The notes beneath the pieces are model-generated. The model ran no database searches. It was not told where the DNA came from and saw only the letters and a program-made list of their open reading frames with translations. The position numbers and the translations under genes were made by a program. From Pseudomonadota bacterium (lineage in GTDB: Bacteria; Pseudomonadota; Alphaproteobacteria; Rhizobiales; Xanthobacteraceae), in the NCBI GenBank assembly GCA_023432845.1, contig JAEZEY010000476.1, forward strand, positions 1 through 11,977: a stretch of DNA of 11,977 nt, given 5' to 3'. Shown piece after piece: positions 6,525 through 11,977 of this stretch (position 1 is the stretch's first letter; each line of letters starts with the position of its first letter).

Positions 6525-7445
6525 ATGAGCATGACGCTGGAACAGCTGCGCATCTTCACCGCGGTCGCCGAGCGCGAACACGTCACGCAGGCCGCCCGCG
6601 CCCTCAACCTCACGCAGTCCGCGGTTAGCGCCGCGGTGAGCGCGCTGGAGGCGCGCTATGGAGTCCGGCTCTTCGATCGCGTCGGCCGGCGCATCGAACT
6701 GACCGAAAGCGGCCGGCTATTCCTCGTCGAGGCGCGCGCGGTGCTGGCCCGCGCCGCGGCGGCGGAAAACGTGCTCGCCGATCTCGCGGGCCTCAAGCGC
6801 GGCTCGCTCAGCCTCGCTGCCAGCCAGACCGTCGCCAGCTACTGGATGCCGCCGCTGATGGCGCGCTATCGCGAGAAATATCCCGGCATCGCACTCAAGC
6901 TCACGGTCGGCAACACCGAGACCGTCGCCGCCATGGTGCGCGACAGCGCCGTCGATCTCGGTTTCGTCGAAGGCGAAATCGACGAGCCGGCACTGACAGT
7001 AATCCCTGTTGCCGACGACCAGCTCGTCGTCGTCACCCAGGCCGGCCGGGTGCCGAAGCGCAGGCCGCCGTTGCGCGCCGCCGATCTGAAAGAGATGCGT
7101 TGGGTGTTTCGCGAACGCGGCTCGGCGACGCGCTCGATTTTCGAGGATGCCCTCACCGCGCTCGGTCTTGATCCGGGCGCGCTCGACATCATTCTGGAGC
7201 TGCCGAGCAACGAGGCGGTGCGCGCCGCCGTCGAACATGGTGCCGGCGCCGCGGCCTTGTCGCGGTTGGCGGTGACCGACGCGCTGGCGTCCGGCGCACT
7301 CGTGGCGCTGAACTTCGCCTTGCCGAAGCGGCAGTTCTACGCCGTGCGCCACCGCGAGCGCTGGATCAGCCAAGCAGAACGCGAATTGCTGGCCATGGCG
7401 GCGGAAAAGACTAGCCCAGCGCCGCTTCGTAAGCGTCCGGCTTGA
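6525..7445 (+). CDS. LysR-family regulator, YeiE-like
   Basis: This 306-residue transcription factor has an N-terminal winged helix-turn-helix (about 4-61: LEQLRIFTAVAEREHVTQAA, then QSAVSAAVSALEARYGVRLFDR) and a periplasmic-binding-like effector domain (about 93-295). Several effector-domain segments resemble E. coli YeiE: VDLGFVEGEID (143-153), VFRERGSATRSIFEDAL (194-210), and LPSNEAVRAAVEHGAGAAALSR (226-247). YeiE proteins control yeiH and respond to sulfite in enterobacteria (established knowledge, recalled). The gene directly follows yeiH, so transcription as one unit and control of the yeiH promoter are likely. The start at 6525 is preferred, with MTLEQL at 6531 as alternative. There is no good Shine-Dalgarno, but a five-codon reading frame (6511-6528) ends by overlapping this start. 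The last 35 bases overlap the convergent YffB-like gene. Confidence 0.93.
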   Translation: MSMTLEQLRIFTAVAEREHVTQAARALNLTQSAVSAAVSALEARYGVRLFDRVGRRIELTESGRLFLVEARAVLARAAAAENVLADLAGLKRGSLSLAASQTVASYWMPPLMARYREKYPGIALKLTVGNTETVAAMVRDSAVDLGFVEGEIDEPALTVIPVADDQLVVVTQAGRVPKRRPPLRAADLKEMRWVFRERGSATRSIFEDALTALGLDPGALDIILELPSNEAVRAAVEHGAGAAALSRLAVTDALASGALVALNFALPKRQFYAVRHRERWISQAERELLAMAAEKTSPAPLRKRPA

Positions 7446-7761
7446 AGCCGACCAGGATCTTGCCGCCGCCGATCTCCAGGACCGGACGCTTGATCATCGA
7501 CGGCTGCGCCAGCATCAATTTGATGGCCTTGGCTTCGGTCAGGCCTTCCTTGTCCTTGTCGGGCAGCTTCTTGAAGGTGGTGCCGGCCTTGTTGAGCAAG
7601 GTCTCCCAGCCCACCTTCTTTACCCATTTCTCGAGTTTGTCCTTCTCGATGCCTGCGGCCTTGTAGTCGTGGAAGGCATAATCAACGCTCTGCTTGTCGA
7701 GAAAGGCGCGTGCCTTCTTCATCGTGTCGCAGTTCTTGATGCCATAGATGATGATGGGCAT
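7411..7761 (-). CDS. YffB/Spx-like ArsC-family thioredoxin-fold protein
   Basis: This 116-residue cytosolic protein closely follows the E. coli YffB pattern. It begins MPIIIYGIKNCDTMKKARAF with a single cysteine in NCDT (Cys11) and continues FHDYKAAGIEKDKLEKWVKKVGWETLLNKAGTTFKKL. It then has the IKRPVLEI segment with the conserved arginine typical of ArsC/Spx folds. YffB proteins are annotated as arsenate reductase-related, but arsenate activity is not established for this subgroup; glutathione-dependent thiol reduction is the usual suggestion. The frame is open upstream to 7863, but those codons lack family similarity and cross the ArsR operator, so the ATG at 7761 is chosen. Its Shine-Dalgarno is weak. 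The 3' end overlaps the LysR gene tail to tail by 35 bases. No arsenic operon genes are adjacent. Confidence 0.92.
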   Translation of the reverse strand: MPIIIYGIKNCDTMKKARAFLDKQSVDYAFHDYKAAGIEKDKLEKWVKKVGWETLLNKAGTTFKKLPDKDKEGLTEAKAIKLMLAQPSMIKRPVLEIGGGKILVGFKPDAYEAALG

Positions 7762-7864
7762 GGGGACGCAGTCTCGTTGATTCCGCTCGCCGGCAGGTTC
7801 CGGTTCTTTCGCCGCCAAATCAAGAGCGAGGCCGAGGGCCGCTTTGCCACCACCGGGAGACAAT

Positions 7865-7884
7865 ACTTAGGTCTTTACCTAAGT
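7865..7884. promoter_or_regulatory. Inverted repeat, probable operator of the ArsR-type regulator
   Basis: ACTTAGGT (7865-7872) and ACCTAAGT (7877-7884) are exact 8-bp reverse complements separated by CTTT, about 25-45 bases upstream of the ArsR-family start. Such dyads close to the start are typical ArsR-family autoregulatory operators. The arms also create a direct near-repeat (TTAGGTCTTTA / CTAAGTCTTTA, 12 bases apart). No convincing -35/-10 pair could be assigned. Confidence 0.7.
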
Positions 7885-7908
7885 CTTTAAGCAGCCTAGG
7901 ATGCGGCC

Positions 7909-8292
7909 ATGAAAGCGCCCGCAGCACCCCCAGCATCGCGGCATAGCTCCGCCGCCCAACAGGCCGCGATCGACGGCGTATTCCGCGCCTTGGCCGACCC
8001 GACGCGCCGCGACGTGCTGGAGCGACTGAGCGCCAGGCCCGCCTCGATGACCGACCTCGCTGCGCCCTACCGCATGGCGCTGCCGTCCTTCCTTGAGCAC
8101 ATGAAGGTGCTGGAAGGCTGCGGCCTGGTGCGCTCGGAAAAGAAAGGGCGTGTGCGCACCTACGCGCTGGCGCCGGAGAATTTCAAAGCCGCCGAGGACT
8201 GGCTCGGCAGACAACGAAAGCTGTGGGAGCGAAGGCTCGACCGTCTCGACGCCTATCTGCTCGAATTGAAAAGCAAGGGAGATGCGAAATGA
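7909..8292 (+). CDS. ArsR-family winged-helix regulator (SRPBCC-associated type)
   Basis: This 127-residue regulator has the classical GVFRALADPTRRDVLERL helix (23-40), then MTDLAAPYRMALPSFLEHMKVLEGCGLVRSEKKGRVRTYAL as recognition helix and wing (47-87). It lacks the CxCxD-type metal site of ArsR/SmtB sensors, having only Cys71, so metal sensing is not indicated. This is the ArsR subtype habitually found upstream of an AHSA1/SRPBCC gene. AGGA at 7899-7902 serves as Shine-Dalgarno. Its stop overlaps the next start as ATGA (8289-8292), so the two genes are translationally coupled. The upstream inverted repeat suggests autorepression. The inducer is unknown. Confidence 0.94.
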   Translation: MKAPAAPPASRHSSAAQQAAIDGVFRALADPTRRDVLERLSARPASMTDLAAPYRMALPSFLEHMKVLEGCGLVRSEKKGRVRTYALAPENFKAAEDWLGRQRKLWERRLDRLDAYLLELKSKGDAK

Positions 8293-8786
8293 CGTCCATC
8301 CACATGCCGAAAACCGACCCGAAGCTCGATCTCGTGCTCGAGCGCAATATCGATGTGCCGGTCGATCTGGTCTGGAAGGCGTGGACGACGCCGGAGCATC
8401 TCAGGCACTGGTTCTGTCCCAAGCCGTGGATGGTGACGGAATGCGAGATCGACCTGCGTCCGGGCGGCATCTTCCGCTCGATAATGCGCGGCCCTGAAGG
8501 CCAGGAGTTCGAAAATGTCGGTTGCTATCTCGAGGTGGTGCCCAATAAGAGGCTCGTCTTCACCGACACGCTGCTGCCGGATTACCGACCAGCGTCAAAT
8601 CCGTTCTTCACCGCCTATCTCCTGCTCGACGGCAACGGCGACAGCACCCGCTACACCGCAGTGGCGATGCACGGCAACGAAGAGGCCCGCAAGAAGCACG
8701 AAGATATGGGCTTCCACGACGGCTGGGGCACGGTGGTGACGCAGATGGTTGCGTTCATCAAGGCTGGCTTCAAGCCGGCTCCGTGA
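8289..8786 (+). CDS. SRPBCC/AHSA1-like (activator of Hsp90 ATPase homologue) protein
   Basis: This 165-residue cytosolic protein has a START-like ligand-binding fold. Typical segments are LERNIDVPVDLVWKAWTTPE (17-36), HWFCPKPW (40-47), a CEIDLRPGGIFRSIMRGPEG region (52-71), and the C-terminal HEDMGFHDGWGTVVTQM segment (137-153) that marks AHSA1-like bacterial proteins. The name derives from homology to the Hsp90 co-chaperone Aha1, but bacterial members are more likely small hydrophobic ligand binders; the ligand is unknown. The start at 8289 is supported by GGGAG upstream and the ATGA overlap with the regulator. A longer in-frame extension inside the regulator gene is rejected. It probably forms one operon with the regulator and the DUF998 protein. 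Confidence 0.93.
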   Translation: MTSIHMPKTDPKLDLVLERNIDVPVDLVWKAWTTPEHLRHWFCPKPWMVTECEIDLRPGGIFRSIMRGPEGQEFENVGCYLEVVPNKRLVFTDTLLPDYRPASNPFFTAYLLLDGNGDSTRYTAVAMHGNEEARKKHEDMGFHDGWGTVVTQMVAFIKAGFKPAP

Positions 8787-8825
8787 CTTTCAGATTCCGC
8801 GCCATCGTATAGCAAGGGGCCGCTC

Positions 8826-9461
8826 ATGGAGCGTCATGATATCGTTCGCTGGCTTGTCCTCGCCGGCATGGTCGCCGGGATCGGCTTCGTGCTGGTTTCG
8901 ACGGTGGAGACCTTTACGCGACCGGGCTTCGATCTGAAGCGTCACGCCATCAGTATGCTGAGTCTCGGCGATCGCGGCTGGATCATGATCGCGACCTTCA
9001 TCGGCAGCGGCGTGCTGGCGGTGCTGTGCGCCGTCGGTTTGCGTAACGCCGGAGACAGCGGCGAGCTCTGGGGACCGTTGCTGATTGGCGCCTACGGCGC
9101 CGGCCTCATCCTGGCCGGCGTCTTCCCCGCCCCAGCCGGTCTCGGCTTTCCGCCCGGCACGCCGGCCGATCTGCAACCCGTCATGGACACCAGAGCCAAA
9201 CTGCACAGCGTTGGTTTCATGCTGGCCTTCGGCTCGCTGATCGTCGCCTGCTTCGTTTTCGCCACCGGTTTCTGGCATGCCGGACTGCCCGGCTGGGCCG
9301 CGGTTTCCGTGTTCGCAGGGCTTGCGATGCCGGCGCTCATCGCCGCCGGCGTCAGCGGCAGGGTCGCGCCGGGCATCGCCTTTTACATCGCTGCCGTTCT
9401 GGCATGGCTTTGGCTCGCAGCGCTGGCATGGCAACGAACCGGCCAACTCACCGCATCTTGA
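8826..9461 (+). CDS. DUF998-family six-helix membrane protein
   Basis: This 211-residue integral membrane protein has hydrophobic segments at about 7-27, 51-71, 82-101, 126-149, 155-175 and 182-203. Family features include KRHAISMLSLGDRGW (38-52) after the first helix, the short FPAPAG motif (100-105) in a loop, and LHSVGFMLAF (126-135). DUF998 has no firmly assigned function. The start at 8826 has AAGGGG about 9 bases upstream. It lies 39 bases after the AHSA1-like gene with no visible terminator or promoter between, so it is likely the third gene of the ArsR operon. The recurring association of this trio hints at membrane or lipid-related stress, but that is inference. Confidence 0.88.
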   Translation: MERHDIVRWLVLAGMVAGIGFVLVSTVETFTRPGFDLKRHAISMLSLGDRGWIMIATFIGSGVLAVLCAVGLRNAGDSGELWGPLLIGAYGAGLILAGVFPAPAGLGFPPGTPADLQPVMDTRAKLHSVGFMLAFGSLIVACFVFATGFWHAGLPGWAAVSVFAGLAMPALIAAGVSGRVAPGIAFYIAAVLAWLWLAALAWQRTGQLTAS

Positions 9462-9479
9462 CGGCATCACAAGCTCGAC

Positions 9480-9498
9480 GCCGGCGACAAGCGCCGGC
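9480..9498. terminator. Possible bidirectional hairpin between convergent genes
   Basis: GCCGGCG (9480-9486) and CGCCGGC (9492-9498) form a 7-bp GC stem with a five-base loop in the 45-base gap between the DUF998 gene and the convergent small membrane protein gene. No T-run follows on either strand, so termination is only suggested by position. Confidence 0.35.
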
Positions 9499-9506
9499 CC
9501 GCATGA

Positions 9507-9758
9507 TCATCGGCGCTGAATGAGCCGCAGCCACGGTCCGGCGTGGAACAGACTCATCAGCGCATACATCACGCCCATGCCGCCAAGAGGCGAGCCGTCA
9601 TGCAGCGACGTGCAGAGTACGTCCACCGTGTTGGCGGATAGACCGCTCCATAGCGCCATCGCCGCGAACAGCGGCGCGGCCGCGTAACCGAGAGCCCACG
9701 CTAGTCCAGGAGCGGCATCGCCGCTCCCCTGTCGGTCGCGCACCTCCGCATGGTCCAT
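9507..9758 (-). CDS. Small two-helix membrane protein, function unknown
   Basis: I do not recognise this 83-residue product. It has two hydrophobic segments, about 18-38 (GLAWALGYAAAPLFAAMALW) and 59-75 (GGMGVMYALMSLFHAGP). Between them is a short polar loop DVLCTSLHDGSP, and the tail is basic (WLRLIQRR). The hydrophobic pattern, balanced amino acid use and GC-rich third positions suggest a real gene. The ATG at 9758 is preferred; a GTG at 9785 would add nine arginine-rich residues. A GGAGCGGC/GCCGCTCC hairpin (9709-9727) lies inside its 5' part. The Shine-Dalgarno is poor. It is on the same strand as, and downstream of, the LOG gene, and could be the last gene of that operon. Confidence 0.55.
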   Translation of the reverse strand: MDHAEVRDRQGSGDAAPGLAWALGYAAAPLFAAMALWSGLSANTVDVLCTSLHDGSPLGGMGVMYALMSLFHAGPWLRLIQRR

Positions 9759-9762
9759 GGCC

Positions 9763-9846
9763 TCAGCCGTGCGCCTGCGCGCCACAGCACGATGCCATAT
9801 TCACCGTGCCGGCGTCATAGCGATCGTGGTGACGCACCCACGACAT
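9763..9846 (-). CDS. Candidate micro-ORF (27 codons) with a Cys pair
   Basis: The reading frame that follows the LOG stop stays open for 59 codons, from 9942 to a TGA at 9763-9765, with a first ATG at 9846 giving MSWVRHHDRY...SCCGAQAHG. It ends 4 bases before the small membrane protein start, as in coupled operon genes. The peptide is rich in histidine and has adjacent cysteines. There is no clear Shine-Dalgarno, and open frames arise easily in GC-rich DNA, so this is only a candidate. It could also be a decayed C-terminal fragment. The remainder of 9847-9942 holds nothing I can identify. Confidence 0.25.
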   Translation of the reverse strand: MSWVRHHDRYDAGTVNMASCCGAQAHG

Positions 9847-9942
9847 GTCGTCGCCGGCCTCGAATCCAACGGCTGCAACACGTTCTTTTGCGGCGGCGGG
9901 CCCGCCGGCAAGGTGCGCGCGGTGGCGCGGCCGCGCTGACAG

Positions 9943-10716
9943 CTATTTCGCCGTATGTACAGGCACATCATCGTAGCGTGACGTCAGATCGGTCGCGGCG
10001 AGCTTGGCCCAGACCTCTCCGGCATCGTCCGCGAAATCGAAGGCATTGAATTCGGCCGGATCGACCATGCCGCTGTGTGCCAGTTCCTCGAAATTCACGA
10101 CCGATTTCCAGAACGCGCGATCGACCATGATCGTGGTCACCGGCGGCGCCTTGCGGGTGATGCGCAGATTCAGAATCTCGAACAACTCGTCCAGTGTGCC
10201 GAACCCGCCGGGAAACACCACCAACGCGTTGGCGCGCATGGCCAAATGCATCTTGCGGATCGAGAAATAATGAAACTGAAATGTCAGATCCGCCGTCGTG
10301 TAGGGATTTGGCGCCTGCTCGAACGGCAGTTCGATGTTGAAGCCGATCGACGGTGCGCCGGCGTCGCGCGCGCCGCGGTTCGCCGCTTCCATAATCCCCG
10401 GGCCGCCGCCAGTCGCGATCACGTTATCGTGGATCTGGCCGCGCGGCCGCAGCGCGCCGCCGTGTTCCGAGGCGATACGACCGAAGGCGCGCGCCTGCTG
10501 ATACCAGAATGGATGACGCCCCGGCCCGTCCTCGCGCACGCGTGCTGAGCCAAATACCACGATGGTCGAGCGGATGCGCCACTGGCACAGCGCGTCTTCC
10601 ACCACGTTGAACTCATTCTTTAGCCGCTCGCCGCGATCACCATTGCCGGCCCGGAACTCGCCGCAGAGCGGCTCCTCCGGGTCCATCATCCATGCGCGCG
10701 TCAACTCGCTCGTCAC
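9943..10716 (-). CDS. LOG-family Rossmann-fold nucleotide-processing protein
   Basis: This 257-residue cytosolic protein carries the LOG/TIGR00730-type signatures VFGSAR (54-59), ATGGGPGIMEAANRGA (101-116), IRKMHL (153-158) and PGGFGTLDELFE (169-180). The last contains the PGGxGTxxE catalytic/binding motif. Family members hydrolyse nucleoside 5'-monophosphates at the N-glycosidic bond, either as cytokinin-activating phosphoribohydrolases or as nucleotide-salvage enzymes; the base preference is not visible here. The GTG start at 10716 overlaps the stop of the upstream hydrolase gene as GTGA, with GGAG about 10 bases before it. The alternative ATG at 10689 lacks a clear ribosome site. The protein is longer than plant-type LOG (about 190-220 residues), mainly at the N-terminus. 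Confidence 0.92.
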   Translation of the reverse strand: MTSELTRAWMMDPEEPLCGEFRAGNGDRGERLKNEFNVVEDALCQWRIRSTIVVFGSARVREDGPGRHPFWYQQARAFGRIASEHGGALRPRGQIHDNVIATGGGPGIMEAANRGARDAGAPSIGFNIELPFEQAPNPYTTADLTFQFHYFSIRKMHLAMRANALVVFPGGFGTLDELFEILNLRITRKAPPVTTIMVDRAFWKSVVNFEELAHSGMVDPAEFNAFDFADDAGEVWAKLAATDLTSRYDDVPVHTAK

Positions 10717-11927
10717 TTCGTCAAAACTCCGTCAAACCAACTTTTCCACTGCGGCACGGCCGTCGCATAAGTGCCGCGATGCGAGGTCGCGCCGGTCGAG
10801 ACCGCCTGCACCTGACTATTACCATTGCCGACGGCGTGCTGGTAGGTCGCCGCGAGCTGGCCCAGGCCGGTCGAGATCGCCTCGTCCGTCTCACCGTAGT
10901 AGTTGCGCGTCGGCGACTTGATGATCCAGCGATAGGCCGTTGCCCGCGCAACAAGCTTGCCATAGGCGGAGTCGGCAAAATACTGCGGATTGAAGTAATC
11001 CGCTTTCAGCAGTTTGCGCAGGTCGGTCGGCACATCGGCCGGTTTGAACGGCTCACGCAGATAGGCCTTGCGCGCGACGTCATAATACTCGTCGGCGATC
11101 AGCGACCGCGCCAGCCCCGGCACGCCGTAGTAGTTCTCGAACGAGAACGACGACAGAATAAACAGCGAGTTCACCCAATCGGCGTCGATCTTGCGCGGAA
11201 AGTTGAGGAAGCCGTTGAGCGCGACGAAGATGTCCACCGGCGCGCTTGCGGTGGCCGCGGCATCGACCTTGACGCCGGCGGCCTCGAGCTTTTCCAGAAA
11301 CGCCATGGTAACGAAGCCGCCCTGCGACCAGCCCGCGATGAACAACTTAGGGCTTTCCAAATTCATATGTGCGAGAACGGCGCGGCTCGCCATCAGCATG
11401 TCATAGGTCGCCTGCTGGTGGCTGGCCTTGACCATGTAGCCTTCCGGCTCCTTGGATGACCCCATGCCGAAATAGTCGGCACCGATAACGATGTAACCCT
11501 GCCCGCCGAACTGCGCGAGCATCAGCTGCGTCTCCGGTGACTGATCCGGAAAGGATGGCACCTGCGTCTTCTCGTACACCGTGCCATGCTGATACGACAC
11601 CAGCGGAAACGACGTGCCGGCGATATCGGGAACGGCAATAAGGCCTGTCGCAACGATCGGCTTGTTGCCGCGCTCCGGCACTACCGAATTGTAGGTCACG
11701 CGGTAGAGTTTTACGGCGTTCCGGGCCGGGCTGTACTTGACGCTGACGCCGAAGAACTTCGGCGCCTCGTCGGTCAACACCTTGTTCAGCTTGTCGGCAT
11801 CCCACCGGCCGATCATTTCGTACTGCACCCCCGACGACACCCGCACCGGGCCGCTGCCCTGTGCAGTGGCTGTCGCGACAAAGGCGACGGTCGAAAGAAC
11901 AAGGACAGCCAGCGCACGGGCGAGCAT
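10713..11927 (-). CDS. Secreted alpha/beta hydrolase, secretory-lipase-like
   Basis: This 404-residue protein has a signal peptide (1-23, cleavage likely after ATATA or TAQ). It then has an alpha/beta-hydrolase fold with the nucleophile elbow GWSQG (199-203, Ser201), the probable acid Asp348 in YYGETDEAIS and His383 in TSHRGTYATAV. SYQHGT (111-116) is a likely oxyanion-region HG motif, and DYFGMGSS (151-158) is a familiar hydrolase segment. The arrangement resembles the secretory lipase (LIP) family of serine esterases acting outside the cytoplasm. The substrate, whether lipid, polyester or cell-wall ester, cannot be deduced. The start at 11927 has GGAGAAAG upstream. Its TGA overlaps the GTG of the LOG gene, so the two are co-transcribed. 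The 50 bases upstream to the window edge show no clear promoter. Confidence 0.92.
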   Translation of the reverse strand: MLARALAVLVLSTVAFVATATAQGSGPVRVSSGVQYEMIGRWDADKLNKVLTDEAPKFFGVSVKYSPARNAVKLYRVTYNSVVPERGNKPIVATGLIAVPDIAGTSFPLVSYQHGTVYEKTQVPSFPDQSPETQLMLAQFGGQGYIVIGADYFGMGSSKEPEGYMVKASHQQATYDMLMASRAVLAHMNLESPKLFIAGWSQGGFVTMAFLEKLEAAGVKVDAAATASAPVDIFVALNGFLNFPRKIDADWVNSLFILSSFSFENYYGVPGLARSLIADEYYDVARKAYLREPFKPADVPTDLRKLLKADYFNPQYFADSAYGKLVARATAYRWIIKSPTRNYYGETDEAISTGLGQLAATYQHAVGNGNSQVQAVSTGATSHRGTYATAVPQWKSWFDGVLTK

Positions 11928-11977
11928 TCGCTTTCTCCGGGAAAACAGGGCTGAGATTGACCGGCCCGGCTTAACTT

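Noticed and set aside
7411..7761. Arsenic-resistance role for the ArsC-like and ArsR-like genes together
   Set aside because: The ArsC-like protein is of the YffB subgroup, the ArsR-type regulator lacks the metal-binding cysteines, the genes diverge, and no arsenite transporter is present.
7762..7863. Upstream extension of the YffB-like protein
   Set aside because: The 34 extra residues have no family match, while MPIIIYGIKNCDT at 7761 is the typical N-terminus.
9709..9727. GGAGCGGC-N3-GCCGCTCC hairpin as a terminator
   Set aside because: It lies inside the 5' part of the small membrane protein frame and has no following T-run on either strand; probably coincidental in GC-rich DNA, though it could matter if that gene is not real.
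10692..11459. Plus-strand open frame (255 codons) antisense to the lipase-like gene
   Set aside because: The opposite strand carries a signal peptide and a Ser-Asp-His triad; the antisense product is Arg-rich and matches nothing.

Overview
The window is GC-rich (roughly low-to-mid 60s %), densely packed bacterial chromosome. The gene content and codon use suggest an alphaproteobacterium, most likely of the Hyphomicrobiales/Bradyrhizobiaceae-Xanthobacteraceae type: a Bug-family solute receptor, an ArsR/SRPBCC/DUF998 cassette, a YeiH/LysR pair and a YffB-type ArsC-like protein. The taxon is inferred from style, not from a marker gene. I see no rRNA, tRNA, CRISPR array, insertion sequence or phage gene, and no gene-free stretch longer than 300 bases.

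Layout, left to right. (1) 1-807 (+): 3' part of a Bug/TctC periplasmic binding protein. (2) 879-1943 (+): secreted Ntn-hydrolase of the choloylglycine/penicillin V acylase family. (3) 1959-5322 (-): peptide chain release factor 3 (1959-3587), an AhpD-like carboxymuconolactone decarboxylase-family protein (3682-4143), an Rrf2-family regulator (4148-4663) and a flavin reductase-like FMN-binding protein (4765-5322). The Rrf2 gene and the AhpD-like gene are 4 bases apart. They sit behind a strong sigma70-like promoter whose -10 lies at the centre of a 29-bp perfect palindrome, so autoregulation is likely. (4) 5421-7445 (+): a YeiH-family membrane exporter followed by a YeiE-like LysR regulator. 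They diverge from the flavin reductase gene across an AT-rich, dyad-symmetric double promoter. (5) 7411-7761 (-): YffB/ArsC-like protein, overlapping the tail of the LysR gene. (6) 7909-9461 (+): ArsR-type regulator, AHSA1/SRPBCC protein and a DUF998 six-helix membrane protein, preceded by an 8-4-8 inverted repeat as likely operator. (7) 9507-11927 (-): a secreted alpha/beta hydrolase (lipase-like) coupled by a GTGA overlap to a LOG-family nucleotide-processing protein, then a possible micro-ORF and a small two-helix membrane protein.

Most genes are housekeeping or metabolic accessory genes with recognisable families. I did not find a convincing undescribed system. The most interesting points are regulatory: the promoter-embedded Rrf2 palindrome, the symmetric divergent promoter shared by the flavin reductase and YeiH, the ArsR operator, and a strong hairpin just upstream of the probable prfC start. 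A loose theme of redox and sulfur chemistry (AhpD-like, Rrf2, flavin reductase, YeiH/YeiE, YffB) runs through the middle of the window, but a functional link is inference.
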